Origin: Actinoplanes solisilvae
GTDB lineage: Bacteria; Actinomycetota; Actinomycetes; Mycobacteriales; Micromonosporaceae
NCBI RefSeq assembly: GCF_003999975.1
Contig: NZ_RJAC01000002.1
Coordinates: 434,001 to 498,000 of the forward strand
DNA length: 64,000 nucleotides
Direction of reading: 5' to 3'
Under the pieces are notes generated by a model, which saw only the letters and a program-made list of their open reading frames with translations, did no database searches and was not told where the DNA came from. This document shows, piece by piece, positions 1-10,448 of this stretch (its first letter is position 1; every line of letters starts with the position of its first letter). A program made the translations under genes and the position numbers.

Positions 1-520
1 TGTGCACCGCCACCTGGTCGGTGGACATCAGCGGCTGGGGCAGCAGACCGCGTTCGAGGCGGGCTGACTCGGCCTGGCGCAGCTCGATCTCGCGCAGGCG
101 CTGCGAGTTCTCGTCGGCGCGCTTGCGCTCGACCGCGTAGCGCAGCGCCCGGGTCAGCAGGACGCCGTCGACCTGGCCCTTGACCAGATAGTCCTGGGCC
201 CCCTCGGCGACCGCGGCGACACCGAGGTGTTCGTCGGAGCGGCCGGTCAGCACGCAGACCGCGGCGCTGCCGGCCACGGCGAGCAGCTTGCGCAGGCCGT
301 CGATGCCCTCGGCGTCGGGCAGACCGAGGTCGAGCAGCACGCAGTGGATGCCGTGCAGCAGGCCGCGGGCCTCGCGCAGGGTCGTGGCCACTCGCAGGTC
401 GAACGGCGCCTCGGCCTCGGTGAGCAGCTCACGCACCAGGAAGGCGTCGCCCTCGTCGTCCTCGACCAGCAGGACGCTCAACCGCTCCTGAAGGACAGGC
501 GTGACCGAGCGCTCAGTCAT
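1..520 (-). CDS. Receiver domain fused to SpoIIE-type phosphatase (5' part only)
   Basis: The gene runs off the left edge, so only the first ~173 residues are present. Residues 15-125 form a CheY-like receiver: the acidic pair D21/D22, phosphoacceptor D64 in VLLDLGLPD and K114 in YLVKG are all visible. A charged helical linker follows, then LERGLLPQPL, the usual entry to a PP2C/SpoIIE phosphatase domain as in RsbU-like anti-sigma pathway regulators. By family knowledge it would dephosphorylate an anti-sigma antagonist on receipt of a phosphate signal; the catalytic part is outside the window. The ATG at 520 has a G-rich stretch 6 bases upstream. Confidence 0.8.
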   Translation of the reverse strand, partial: MTERSVTPVLQERLSVLLVEDDEGDAFLVRELLTEAEAPFDLRVATTLREARGLLHGIHCVLLDLGLPDAEGIDGLRKLLAVAGSAAVCVLTGRSDEHLGVAAVAEGAQDYLVKGQVDGVLLTRALRYAVERKRADENSQRLREIELRQAESARLERGLLPQPLMSTDQVAVH

Positions 521-590
521 GCCGTACCCCCCGCTCGTAGTCCCGCTGATAGTTCCCCACCGACGCCCGCCGCACAACACCGGCTCAGCC

Positions 591-926
591 TCACGAGGCG
601 TCCTCGGCGGCGACCCGGCGGGCGTGGTCGGCGATGACCTGACCGAGGATGCCATGCAGCCGTCCGCAGTCGGGGCAGTGCAGGTTCTCGTCGAGGTGGC
701 GGCCACCACAGCCGACGCAGGCGCCGCGGTCTTCCGGGTCGCGGTAGGCGGCCAGGGCCTTGCACATGGCGCGGATCACGTGGTCGCTGACGGCGAAGGT
801 GCCCTCGCCCAGGGCGGTGCGCACGCCGACCATCGCGACCGGCATGGCCTCGGGGTGGGGATCGTAGGGGGCGACGGCGTCGATGAAAGCGGCCACGACG
901 GCGGCGGGGTCGATGGGCGTGCTCAC
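591..926 (-). CDS. Small zinc-ribbon-like protein, function unknown
   Basis: A 111-residue soluble protein. Its C-terminal half has two Cys pairs, CVGC (about residue 70) and CPDC (about residue 84), spaced as in a zinc ribbon. The N-terminal half is helical and rich in Ala/Val, with no signal peptide or membrane segment. I do not recognise the family. The GTG start at 926 sits 7 bases after a TAGCGT hexamer, which fits a leaderless transcript. It lies in the same direction as, and 70 bases upstream of, the receiver/SpoIIE gene, so co-transcription is possible but unproven. Confidence 0.6.
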   Translation of the reverse strand: MSTPIDPAAVVAAFIDAVAPYDPHPEAMPVAMVGVRTALGEGTFAVSDHVIRAMCKALAAYRDPEDRGACVGCGGRHLDENLHCPDCGRLHGILGQVIADHARRVAAEDAS

Positions 927-933
927 CCCGACA

Positions 934-939
934 ACGCTA
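934..939 (-). promoter_or_regulatory. -10 hexamer (TAGCGT), leaderless start
   Basis: TAGCGT lies 7 bases before the GTG at 926, the spacing expected if transcription starts at or next to the start codon. Confidence 0.45.
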
Positions 940-992
940 GGGCACGCCGTAAAAGATCTTCGGGCTACCCGGCGTCGTACCCAAGCGCTTAG

Positions 993-3346
993 ATGTCACC
1001 CATGCGTGCTCCCTCGATCACCGACCCGGTTCACCGGGCCTCGGCCGCTCTCCTCGCCGTGGTGGTCCTCGTGCTGGCCGGTCTCGCCGGCGTCTGGTCG
1101 GTGCGGCCACCGGCGGCGCGGCCCGCCTCGGCCCCGGCCGGCGAGTTCAGCGCCGGCCGCGCGTTCCAGCAGGTCGAGGCGATCGCCACCCGCCCCCACC
1201 CGGTCGGCAGCGCCGCGCAGGACGATGTGCGCGAACATCTTCTGACCACGCTGCGGGGCCTGGGTCTGTCGCCCGAGGTGCAAGACACCGTGTCGATCGA
1301 GGGGGCCGGGCTGTCGTCGAGCGCGGGCGGCACCGGGCTCGCCCGGGTACGCAACGTCATCGCGACGATCCCGGGCTCCGACTCCACCGGCCGCCTCTTC
1401 CTCATCGCCCACTACGACTCGGTGCAGGGCGGTCCGGGCGGCAACGACGACGCCGCGGGCACGTCGACGATCCTCGAGACGGCGCGGGCGCTGCTGGCCG
1501 GCCCCAAGCTGCGCAACGACGTGGTGCTGGTGTTCACCGACGGCGAGGAGGCCTGTCTCTGCGGGGCGAAGGCGTTCGTCGACCAGCACCCGCTGGCTCG
1601 CGACGGCGGGGTCGCGCTCAACTTCGAGGCCCGCGGCAGCAGCGGCCCGGCGATCATGTTCGAGACCTCCGAGGGCAACGCGGGCCTGGTCGAGGCCTAC
1701 AGCTACGCGACCAAGCCGGTCGGCACGTCGTTCGCCGTCGAGATCTATCGGCTGATGCCCAACGACACCGACTTCACCGCCTTCCGCGAGGCCGGGTTCG
1801 CCGGGCTGAACACCGCCTACATCGACGGCGCGGCCGTCTATCACGGGCCGACCGACACTCCCGCGTCGATGAACCGCGACAGCCTGCAACACCACGGCGA
1901 GAACGCCCTTGCCGTGGTGCGTGAGCTGGGCGGGCGCGACCTCGACGCGCTCAAGAGGACCGGCGGCGAAGATGCGACCTACTTCCCCGCGCCCGGCTTG
2001 CTGGTGCGTTACCCGGGTTCGCTGGTCTGGCCGATCGCGGCGCTGGCCGTCGTGGCGGTCGTGGCGCTGGCCTGGCGGGCGCGCCGCCGCGGGCTGATCA
2101 CGGGCCGCCGCCTGGTCGCCGCCGGGGCGCTGACCCTGGTGCCGATCGTGCTCGCGCCGCTGCTGGCCCAGGTGCTCTGGTTCCTGCTCCAGCTCGTGCG
2201 CCCTGAGTACGCGGCCATGCCGATCGACCCCTACCGCCCGGGCATGTACCGGCTGGCCGTGATTTTCCTGGCCGCGGCCGTGGTGCTCGGCTGGTTCGCG
2301 CTGCTGCGCCGCCGGATCGGCCCGGCCGCCCTGGCGATCGCCGGGCTCGGCTGGCTCGCCGTGCTCGGCGTGGTGCTGGCCGCGTTCGTGCCCGGCGGCT
2401 CCTACCTGGCCGCCCTGCCCGCCCTGGCCGGGGCGCTGACCGGCCTGGTCGCGGTGGGCCGGCGAGGCTGGCTGCCCGTGGTCGCGGTGACCCTCGGCGG
2501 CGTCGTCTCGACCCTGATCCTGCTGCCGACCGTGGTCATGCTCTTCCCCGCGCTGGGGCTGGGCATGGGCGCCGCCGGAGCCTTCCTCACCGTGCTGCTC
2601 GGCCTCGCCCTGCTCCCGGTGGTCGACCTGATCCACCCGAAGGCCGGTGGGCAGCGAGGGCTCGAAGCGCTGCGCGGCCGGCGCCTGGGTGCCCTGCCCG
2701 CCCTGGCCGTCTCGGTCGCGGCCCTCGTCCTCACCGGCGTCGGCCTGGCGGTCGACCGGTTCGACAGCGAGCGACCGGCGCTGACCCAGCTCATGTACGC
2801 GCTCGACGCCGACGACAACACCGCCCGGTGGGTCAGCGAGGAGTCCGCCGTGCAGGACTGGACGAGTCAATTCGTCGACGGCGACCCGCGCCGAATCGAC
2901 GACTCGATGCCGTCATTCGGGCAGGAGGAGGTGCGCACCGGCGAGGCGCAGGCCGCGACCGTGCCCGCGCCCCTGCTGACGGTCGAGTCGGACACCCGCA
3001 CCGGCGCCACCCGCACGCTGAAGATGCGCCTGACCCCGCAGCGGCAGGCCCGGCTGGTCACCCTGCACGTGGCCCGCGCGACGCCGGTCGAGTCGGCGAC
3101 GGTCGAGGGGCGTCCGGTGCCGGTGCGGGCCGTGACCGAGGGCGAGTGGGGCTTCGGGTTCGTCTTCCACGCCCCGCCGCAGGACGGTGTCGAGGTCACG
3201 CTGACCGTGCGCGCGACCGGTCAGGTGCGGTTCCGGGCGATGGACGGCAGCGACGGCCTCAGCGGCGTACCCGGCTTCAAACCGCGACCGGCGGGCGTCG
3301 ACGTCGTCGGCTCCCACACGAGCGAGCTGCTGGCGGTGGCCAAGAC

Positions 3347-3359
<13 letters not shown>
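993..3359 (+). CDS. M28 family zinc peptidase with multi-pass membrane C-terminus
   Basis: 788 residues. An N-terminal membrane anchor (about 17-36) is followed by an M28 aminopeptidase domain (about 55-320) with the metal ligand pattern H140/D142 (HYDSV), D152 (GGNDDAAGTS), E185/E186 (TDGEEA), a later acidic residue in NFEARGSSG, and the last His in YHGPTD. Residues ~335-590 hold about eight hydrophobic segments, then a ~180-residue extracytoplasmic tail. This is the layout of vacuolar-membrane-protease-like M28 proteins, so the catalytic domain should face outside. Substrate unknown. An alternative ATG lies at 1002. The 3' end overlaps the convergent kinase gene by 13 bases. Confidence 0.85.
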
Positions 3360-5130
<1,771 letters not shown>

Positions 5131-5134
<4 letters not shown>

Positions 5135-5808
5135 CCGCCGGCCATCAGCTTGTAGCCGACTCCGTAGACCGTCAGCAGATGGTTCGGCCGCTGCGGGTCG
5201 GCCTCGATCTTGCGACGGAGGTTCATCACGTGGACGTCGATCGTGCGCTCGGTGGAGCTGCGGTCGGCGCCGCGGCTGTGGTGCAGCAGCTGGGCCCGGC
5301 TGAAGACCCGGCCGGGCTGCTCGGACATGGCGGCCAGCAGGGCGAACTCGCCGGGCGTGCACTCGATCGGCCGGCCCTCGACCGTCAGTTCATGCCGGGC
5401 CGCGTCGACCACGATCGGTCCGACCACGCGGATCGGCGACGGTGGGGACGCTCGCCGCAGCAGGGTACGGATGCGGGCCATCAGCTCGCGAGGGCTGTAC
5501 GGCTTGGTCAGGTAGTCGTCGGCGCCGAGCTCGAGCCCGAGCAGCATGTCGTCCTCGCTGGTGCGGGCGGTCAGCATCAGCACCAGCACGCCCGACTCCT
5601 GGCGCAGTGTGCGGCAGACGTGCAGGCCGTCGAGCCCGGGCATCATCACGTCGAGCACGATCAGGTCGGGGCGCAGCCGGCGGGCCTCGTCGAGCGCGGC
5701 GTGGCCGTCGTGCACCAGGACCGTACGGTGGCCCTCGGCGGTGAGATATCGCCGCAGCACCTCGGCTTGGCGCGGGTCGTCCTCGGCGACCAGAACCTGA
5801 GCAGACAT
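5131..5808 (-). CDS. OmpR/PhoB-type response regulator
   Basis: 225 residues. The receiver domain (1-120) has the acidic pair near residues 9-11, phosphoacceptor D53 in VLDVMMPGLDG and the conserved Lys in YLTKPYS. The winged-helix output domain (about 130-225) ends with the usual DVHVMNLRRKIE and VYGVGYKL motifs. The ATG at 5808 is 7 bases from a TATAGT hexamer; a longer frame to 5859 adds 17 residues without family similarity. It is the first gene of the regulator-kinase operon and is divergent from the adaptor-ABC genes, its likely targets. Confidence 0.92.
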
Positions 5809-5815
5809 GACGGCG

Positions 5816-5821
5816 ACTATA
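5816..5821 (-). promoter_or_regulatory. -10 hexamer (TATAGT) of the regulator-kinase operon
   Basis: TATAGT lies 7 bases before the ATG at 5808, consistent with a leaderless mRNA. The 90-base gap to the divergent exporter operon must hold both promoters. Confidence 0.5.
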
Positions 5822-5898
5822 GGTCGGCCCGGCCCGGCCGCCGAGTCTTCGCGGAACACCTGACAGGTTCCTAACGATCAGCGGCCACCCTCGTCCGC

Positions 5899-7026
5899 AT
5901 GCTTGCGAAGCCTGACGCCCCGACCGAAGTGATCCCGGCGGTCGCCGACCCGCCCCCGCCCCGGCGACGGGTCGGCAAGTGGCTGGCCGCAGGTTTGGTG
6001 CTGGTCGCGGTGTCCGCGGGCGCGACGGTCCTGGCGACCCGGCACCGCGCCGGCGCGGAACCGCCGCCCCCGGCAACTGTGCCGGTCGCGACGGCCCAAC
6101 TGGAACGACGAGACCTTTCGACCGTACGAACCCTCACGGGCACGATCGGCTTCGGCGCGGCCCGGCCACTGGAGGGACACCGCGCGGCGACCGTGACCTG
6201 GTTGCCGCAGCCGGGCGCCACCATCAAGCGGGGCAAACAGATCTACCGCGCGAACGACCAGCCCGTGCCGCTGTTCTACGGCTCGATGCCGCTCTACCGC
6301 ACGATCTCCGCCCCCGGAACCGCCGGACGCGACGTCCGCATCGTCGCCGACAACCTGCGCGCCCTCGGCTACCGCGTCGGACCGCGGCCGAGCGGCGTCA
6401 AGGCGGGCGAGAGCGTGCTCACCCCCGACCTGATCAAGGCGCTCAAACGCTGGCAGCACGACCTCGGCCTGCCCGAGAACGGCGCGGTCGCCGTCGGGGA
6501 CGTCGAGGTGCTCACCGGCGCGGTGCGGGTCGACTCGGTCGCGGTGCAGCCCGGCGCGCGCGCCGACGGCCCGCTCATGTCGGTCACCTCGACCCGCAAG
6601 GTCATCACCGTGGCGGCCGAGCTGGCCGACGGCGGGTCGGTCGAGCGGGGCCAGAAGGTCACCGTCACCCTGCCGGACCAGCGCGTGGTGCCGTCCCGGG
6701 TCACCTCGGTCGGACGCACGCTGACCGCCGCCGACAACGGCCCGGCCAGCGGTCCGCCCACCCTCACGGTCACGATCGTGGCCGACAAGCCGGAGCTGAT
6801 CGCGGGCCTGGACTCGGCCGACGTGTCCGTGCAGTTCGCCGGCCGCGTCCGCAAGAACGTGCTGGCGGCGCCGGTCGAGGCCCTGGTCGCGCTCAGCGAG
6901 GGCGGCTACGCCGTACAGACCGCCACCGGCCTGGTCGCGGTCAAGACCGGAATGTTCGCCCGCGGCTGGGTCGAGATCACCGGCGCCGGACTGACCGAAG
7001 GCGTCGAGGTGGTGATGCCGTCATGA
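5899..7026 (+). CDS. Membrane fusion/adaptor protein with peptidoglycan-binding domain
   Basis: 375 residues. A Pro/Arg-rich cytoplasmic start is followed by one membrane segment (about 29-47) and an HlyD/MacA-like extracytoplasmic body. Residues ~140-190 ([11 protein letters not shown] to [15 protein letters not shown]) match the PG_binding_1 fold, inserted where Gram-negative adaptors have their coiled coil. Beta-barrel-like segments fill the C-terminal half. The stop overlaps the next gene's start (ATGA). Adaptors of this kind work with MacB-type ABC pumps in Gram-positive bacteria; cell-wall docking through the inserted domain is inference. No clear Shine-Dalgarno precedes the ATG. Confidence 0.85.
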   Translation: MLAKPDAPTEVIPAVADPPPPRRRVGKWLAAGLVLVAVSAGATVLATRHRAGAEPPPPATVPVATAQLERRDLSTVRTLTGTIGFGAARPLEGHRAATVTWLPQPGATIKRGKQIYRANDQPVPLFYGSMPLYRTISAPGTAGRDVRIVADNLRALGYRVGPRPSGVKAGESVLTPDLIKALKRWQHDLGLPENGAVAVGDVEVLTGAVRVDSVAVQPGARADGPLMSVTSTRKVITVAAELADGGSVERGQKVTVTLPDQRVVPSRVTSVGRTLTAADNGPASGPPTLTVTIVADKPELIAGLDSADVSVQFAGRVRKNVLAAPVEALVALSEGGYAVQTATGLVAVKTGMFARGWVEITGAGLTEGVEVVMPS

Positions 7027-7712
7027 GCGAGCCCGTCCTCTCCGTCCGCGACGCCGGCATGGTCTATCCCGGCGGCGTCACCGCGCTGGCCGGCGTCAGC
7101 CTCGACATCGCGGCCGGCGAACTGGTGGCCATCGTCGGCCCGTCCGGCTCGGGTAAGTCGACCCTGCTGCACCTCATCGGCACACTCGACCGGCCCACGA
7201 AGGGCAGCGTACGGATCGCCGGGCAGGACATCGCGGCCCTCAGCGACCGGAAACTGTCGGCGCTGCGGGCCCGCGAGATCGGCTTCGTCTTCCAGCAGTT
7301 CCACCTGGCCGACGGGCTGAGTGCCGAGCAGAACGTCGCCACCGGCCTGCTCTACGCCGGGGTGCCGCGCCGCCGTCGTCGCGAGCGCGCGCTGGCCGCG
7401 CTCGACCGGGTCGGCCTGTCCCATCGCGCCGGGCACCGTCCCCATCAGCTGTCCGGAGGCGAGCGTCAGCGGGTGGCGATCGCGCGGGCCCTGGCCAACC
7501 GCCCGTCGCTGGTGCTGGCCGACGAGCCGACCGGCGCACTCGACACGGCAACCGGGCAGGCCGTCCTCGACGTGCTCCGCCGGCTCAACGACGAGGGCAC
7601 GACCATCGCGCTGATCACCCACGACCGGGACATCGCGGCCTCGCTGCCACGGCGCATCGAGATCAGGGACGGTCTGCTCGTGCACGACAGCGCCGCGGCG
7701 GTGCTCCGATGA
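7023..7712 (+). CDS. ABC transporter ATP-binding protein, MacB/LolD type
   Basis: 229 residues. Walker [11 protein letters not shown]-loop FVFQQFH, signature LSGGERQR, Walker [13 protein letters not shown] and the switch His in ITHD are all present. It shares 4-base overlaps with the adaptor gene upstream and the permease gene downstream, so the three are translationally coupled. It should power the export system encoded by the neighbouring genes, probably for a peptide or antibiotic-like substrate. Only the ATG at 7023 fits; the long open frame upstream in the same register is an overlap artefact with the adaptor gene. Confidence 0.92.
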   Translation: MSEPVLSVRDAGMVYPGGVTALAGVSLDIAAGELVAIVGPSGSGKSTLLHLIGTLDRPTKGSVRIAGQDIAALSDRKLSALRAREIGFVFQQFHLADGLSAEQNVATGLLYAGVPRRRRRERALAALDRVGLSHRAGHRPHQLSGGERQRVAIARALANRPSLVLADEPTGALDTATGQAVLDVLRRLNDEGTTIALITHDRDIAASLPRRIEIRDGLLVHDSAAAVLR

Positions 7713-8890
7713 TCGGGCCGGTCGATCTGCTCTCGCTGGGCCTGATCGGCCTGCGCACCCGGCCGGCCCGGGCCGTGCTCTCGGGCCTGGGCATCGCGAT
7801 CGGCATCGCGACCATGATCGTGGTGACCGGCCTGCCCGCCTCCAGCCAGGCCGCCCTGATGCGCGAGCTGCGGGCGCTGGGCACGAACACGTTGCAGGCC
7901 ACGGCGTTGCCGAACCAGCAACCACCCGCGCAGCTGCCCGAGAGCGCGGTCGGCATGGTGCGCCGGATCGGCCCGGTCACCGCCGCGACCGCGGTGGCCA
8001 ACACCCATGCCCTCGTACGCCGTAACGACCGCACCGATCCCAGCGACGGCGCGGGCCTGACCGTCCTGGCCACCCGCCTCGATCTGCTGCCGGTGATCAA
8101 CGCACGCGTGCAGACCGGTCGCTGGCTGACCACGGCCACCGAGCGTTTCCCGGCCGTCGTGCTCGGTTCGGTCGCCGCCGGCCGGCTCGGCGTCACCACG
8201 TTGCCACCCGGCCGCGCCGGGCCGCTGGTGATGATCGGCGACCACTGGTTCACCGTCGTCGGCATCCTCGCCCCCACCCCGATCTCGCCCGACATCGACC
8301 GCTCGGCGATGGTCGGCTGGGAGGCGGCCCGCGCGACGCTGGGCTTCGACGGCCACCCGACGGTGCTCTACGTGCAGTCCGAGGAGTCGCAGCTCGAAGC
8401 GGTCCGCGCGGTGCTGGCCGAGACCATCTCGCCCGAGCGCCCCGGGCAGGTCGCGGTGACCCGGCCGTCCGACGCGCTGGCCGCCAAGCGGGCCACCGAG
8501 AGCACGTTCTCGGTGCTGTTCCTCGCGCTGGCCGGGGTCGCCCTGGTCGTCGGCGGGATCGGGGTGGCCAACACGATGGTCGTGTCGGTGCTGGAACGCC
8601 GGGCCGAGATCGGGTTGCGGCGCGCGCTCGGCGCCACCCGGGGCCAGATCCGGGGCCAGTTCCTGACCGAGTCGGTGGTGCTGGCCGCCGTGGGCGGGCT
8701 GGCCGGCGCCGGACTCGGCCTGCTGGCCACTCTCGGGTACGCCACCTGGCAGAACTGGCCGCTGGTCGTGCCGGCCGAATCGGCGCTGCTCGGGGTGGGC
8801 GGTGCGATCGTGGTCGGCGTGCTGGCCGGCGTCTACCCCTGCGTACGGGCGGCCCGCCTGACCCCGACCCAGGCACTCGCCGGCAACTGA
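7709..8890 (+). CDS. ABC transporter permease, MacB/FtsX type
   Basis: 393 residues with the MacB layout: one N-terminal membrane segment (about 20-40), a MacB_PCD-like extracytoplasmic domain (about 45-260), then three membrane segments in an FtsX domain. The segment [24 protein letters not shown] is the conserved coupling region of this family. It overlaps the ATPase gene by 4 bases and ends the operon at a strong hairpin. Function: mechanotransmission-type efflux together with the adaptor. Confidence 0.9.
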   Translation: MIGPVDLLSLGLIGLRTRPARAVLSGLGIAIGIATMIVVTGLPASSQAALMRELRALGTNTLQATALPNQQPPAQLPESAVGMVRRIGPVTAATAVANTHALVRRNDRTDPSDGAGLTVLATRLDLLPVINARVQTGRWLTTATERFPAVVLGSVAAGRLGVTTLPPGRAGPLVMIGDHWFTVVGILAPTPISPDIDRSAMVGWEAARATLGFDGHPTVLYVQSEESQLEAVRAVLAETISPERPGQVAVTRPSDALAAKRATESTFSVLFLALAGVALVVGGIGVANTMVVSVLERRAEIGLRRALGATRGQIRGQFLTESVVLAAVGGLAGAGLGLLATLGYATWQNWPLVVPAESALLGVGGAIVVGVLAGVYPCVRAARLTPTQALAGN

Positions 8891-8893
8891 CAC

Positions 8894-8931
8894 GGCGGTG
8901 GCCGGACCCCTGCTCGGGCCCGGCCACCGCC
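8894..8931. terminator. Bidirectional intrinsic terminator-like hairpin
   Basis: A perfect 12-bp stem (GGCGGTGGCCGG pairing with CCGGCCACCGCC) encloses a 14-base loop between the convergent permease and lipoprotein genes. There is no T tract, as is usual in high-GC actinobacteria. Confidence 0.7.
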
Positions 8932-8936
8932 GCCTG

Positions 8937-9551
8937 TCACTTGGCCTCGGCCGCGACCTTCCGCTCACACTCGGAGACGTGGTCGAGCCCCAGCTTGATC
9001 GAGCGGGGGTCGTTCTTCTCGCCACCGAGAGCGATACTGATGCCGTCGTCGGACACCTCGACGTACTCGACGCCCTTGGTCTTCAGGCACTTCACGACGC
9101 CGACCGCGAAATCCTTGGCCTCGGGGTTGGCCGGATCCTTCTCCCACGGCGGCAGCGGGTAGTACTGCGGCTCGCAGATCTTGTTGGCCGCGTCCAGCTT
9201 CGCCTCGTCCTCCGGCGTCGCCGGTCGCGGACGGCCCGGCTCGGCGGCCGCCCCGGGCTGACCGCTCTTGTCCGAAGGCAGCTTCGCCGTCGTCATGTTG
9301 ACGCCCTGGTCCTTCAAGCACTTGTTGTACGGCCCGAGCAGCGCCATGAACTCGGCCGGCGTGGTGTCGAGCCGCTCGCGCGGCCGCTGCGCCGCCTTCG
9401 ACGTCGCCGGGGCTTTCGTGGTCGCGGCGTGGCTCTGCAGCGTGGCCACCTTCGCGTCGCCCCCGGCCTGCTCCTGCCCCTGGGCCGACCCGCACCCCGC
9501 GAGCGCGGTCACCGCGACCGCCGCCACCACCAGCGCCTGACTCCTGCGCAT
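8937..9551 (-). CDS. Putative lipoprotein, function unknown
   Basis: 204 residues. The N-terminus is a lipoprotein signal, MRRSQALVVAAVAVTALAGC, with the lipobox LAGC at about residues 17-20. The mature part starts with a low-complexity Gln/Ala stretch and has four further Cys, in NKCLKDQG, NKICEPQ, VKCLKTKG and SECERK, which could form two disulfides. The repeated pattern of a Cys-containing helix followed by KxxG suggests an internal duplication. I do not recognise the family. It is convergent with the MacB-type operon, so a link to that exporter is not implied. Confidence 0.75.
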   Translation of the reverse strand: MRRSQALVVAAVAVTALAGCGSAQGQEQAGGDAKVATLQSHAATTKAPATSKAAQRPRERLDTTPAEFMALLGPYNKCLKDQGVNMTTAKLPSDKSGQPGAAAEPGRPRPATPEDEAKLDAANKICEPQYYPLPPWEKDPANPEAKDFAVGVVKCLKTKGVEYVEVSDDGISIALGGEKNDPRSIKLGLDHVSECERKVAAEAK

Positions 9552-9651
9552 CCCGTCGCCTCCCTGTCCACCGGCCGGGCCCGTCCCGGCCAGCGGCCAG
9601 CCTCACCAGCGAAAGTCAGGAAGGTGTCAGGTTCGCCGAACGAATTCGGCT

Positions 9652-9936
9652 TCAGCGCCCGCGGCCGCGGCGGCCGGTGGACTCGTTGTGGCGGAAGTGG
9701 ACGAAGAGCCGGCCCCAGTTGTCGCCGTCCTTCTCGACCCGGTGATAGAGCTGCTTGATCTCTTTCTGGTCGAGGAAGCGCAGCACCTTCTTCTTCAAGG
9801 CACCGCTGCCCTTGCCCGGGATGATCTCGACCGTGCTGGCCTTCTTCTGCACGGCCTCGTCGATGATCTCGCGCAGGGCACGGTCGATCTGCTGACCTTT
9901 GTTGAAGATGTCGTGCAGGTCGAGCTTCAGCTTCAC
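9652..9936 (-). CDS. Smr domain protein
   Basis: 94 residues, essentially one Smr (MutS2 C-terminal-like) domain. It shows the DLH motif near the start, the GKGSGALKKKV loop typical of Smr nucleases, and GRLFVHF near the end. Free-standing Smr proteins are linked to nucleic-acid nicking or RNA/ribosome processing; which applies here cannot be told. The GTG at 9936 lies 7 bases after TAAGGT, a leaderless arrangement. It is followed 100 bases later by the lipoprotein gene in the same direction. Confidence 0.8.
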   Translation of the reverse strand: MKLKLDLHDIFNKGQQIDRALREIIDEAVQKKASTVEIIPGKGSGALKKKVLRFLDQKEIKQLYHRVEKDGDNWGRLFVHFRHNESTGRRGRGR

Positions 9937-9943
9937 GTCATCA

Positions 9944-9949
9944 ACCTTA
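9944..9949 (-). promoter_or_regulatory. -10 hexamer (TAAGGT), leaderless start
   Basis: TAAGGT lies 7 bases before the GTG start of the Smr gene, within the 10-base gap to the TPR gene. Confidence 0.4.
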
Positions 9950-10318
9950 GGGCGTCTCGGATTTGCCGAGCCACTCCTCAGCCCGGCGCACGGCTTCGAG
10001 ATAGTCGGGCTGCTGCTTCATCGCGGCGGCCAGCCGCAGGTGGGGCAGGGCTTCCCGGATGCGGCCGCCCCGTTCCAGCGTGCGGCCGAGCACGTGGTGC
10101 GCGTAATGGTCGGACGGGTCGCGCTCGATCAGCTCGCGCAGCTGCTCCTCGGCGCCGTTGAGCTGAGCCGAGTTGAAATAGGCGCGGGCCAGCAACTGGC
10201 GGACGGCGGTGTTGTGCGGTTCCGCCTCGACGATCGGCTCGAGCAGGCGGGCGGCGCCGAGCGGGTCACCGGACTCGAAGAAGAAAGTGGCTCTGCGGTA
10301 CTCCTCGAGAAGATCCAC
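9947..10318 (-). CDS. Tetratricopeptide repeat protein
   Basis: 123 residues made of about three TPR units (about 6-38, 39-72, 73-110), with the helix-turn-helix pattern visible in ARLLEPIVEAEPHNTAVRQL and HYAHHVLGRTLERGGRIREA. No signal peptide. The GTG at 10318 has GGGGAG 7 bases upstream, which fixes the start; the open frame extends to 10840 but is not homologous to TPR proteins there. It ends 10 bases before the Smr gene. Role: protein-protein interaction, partner unknown. Confidence 0.8.
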   Translation of the reverse strand: MDLLEEYRRATFFFESGDPLGAARLLEPIVEAEPHNTAVRQLLARAYFNSAQLNGAEEQLRELIERDPSDHYAHHVLGRTLERGGRIREALPHLRLAAAMKQQPDYLEAVRRAEEWLGKSETP

Positions 10319-10436
10319 GCATACGCTCCCCACGCTCGGCGCCCTCACCAACGCTGGCACAACATTGAGCCCACGGCGAGTGTTCCCTCGGCTCAAGCTT
10401 CCCGACAAATCGGCCCATACAGCAACCCTGACGTCA

Positions 10437-10442
10437 GACAAT
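10437..10442 (+). promoter_or_regulatory. Possible -10 hexamer (GACAAT)
   Basis: GACAAT lies 6 bases before the GTG at 10449. It is weaker than the other hexamers in the window but supports that start over GTG 10473. Confidence 0.25.
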
Positions 10443-10448
10443 GCCTGC

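Noticed and set aside
996-2870. Long minus-strand ORF (624 codons) opposite the M28 peptidase gene
   Set aside because: It is an antisense frame created by high GC at third positions; its translation is low-complexity Gly/Arg/Gln/His and has no family features, whereas the plus-strand M28 motifs are complete.
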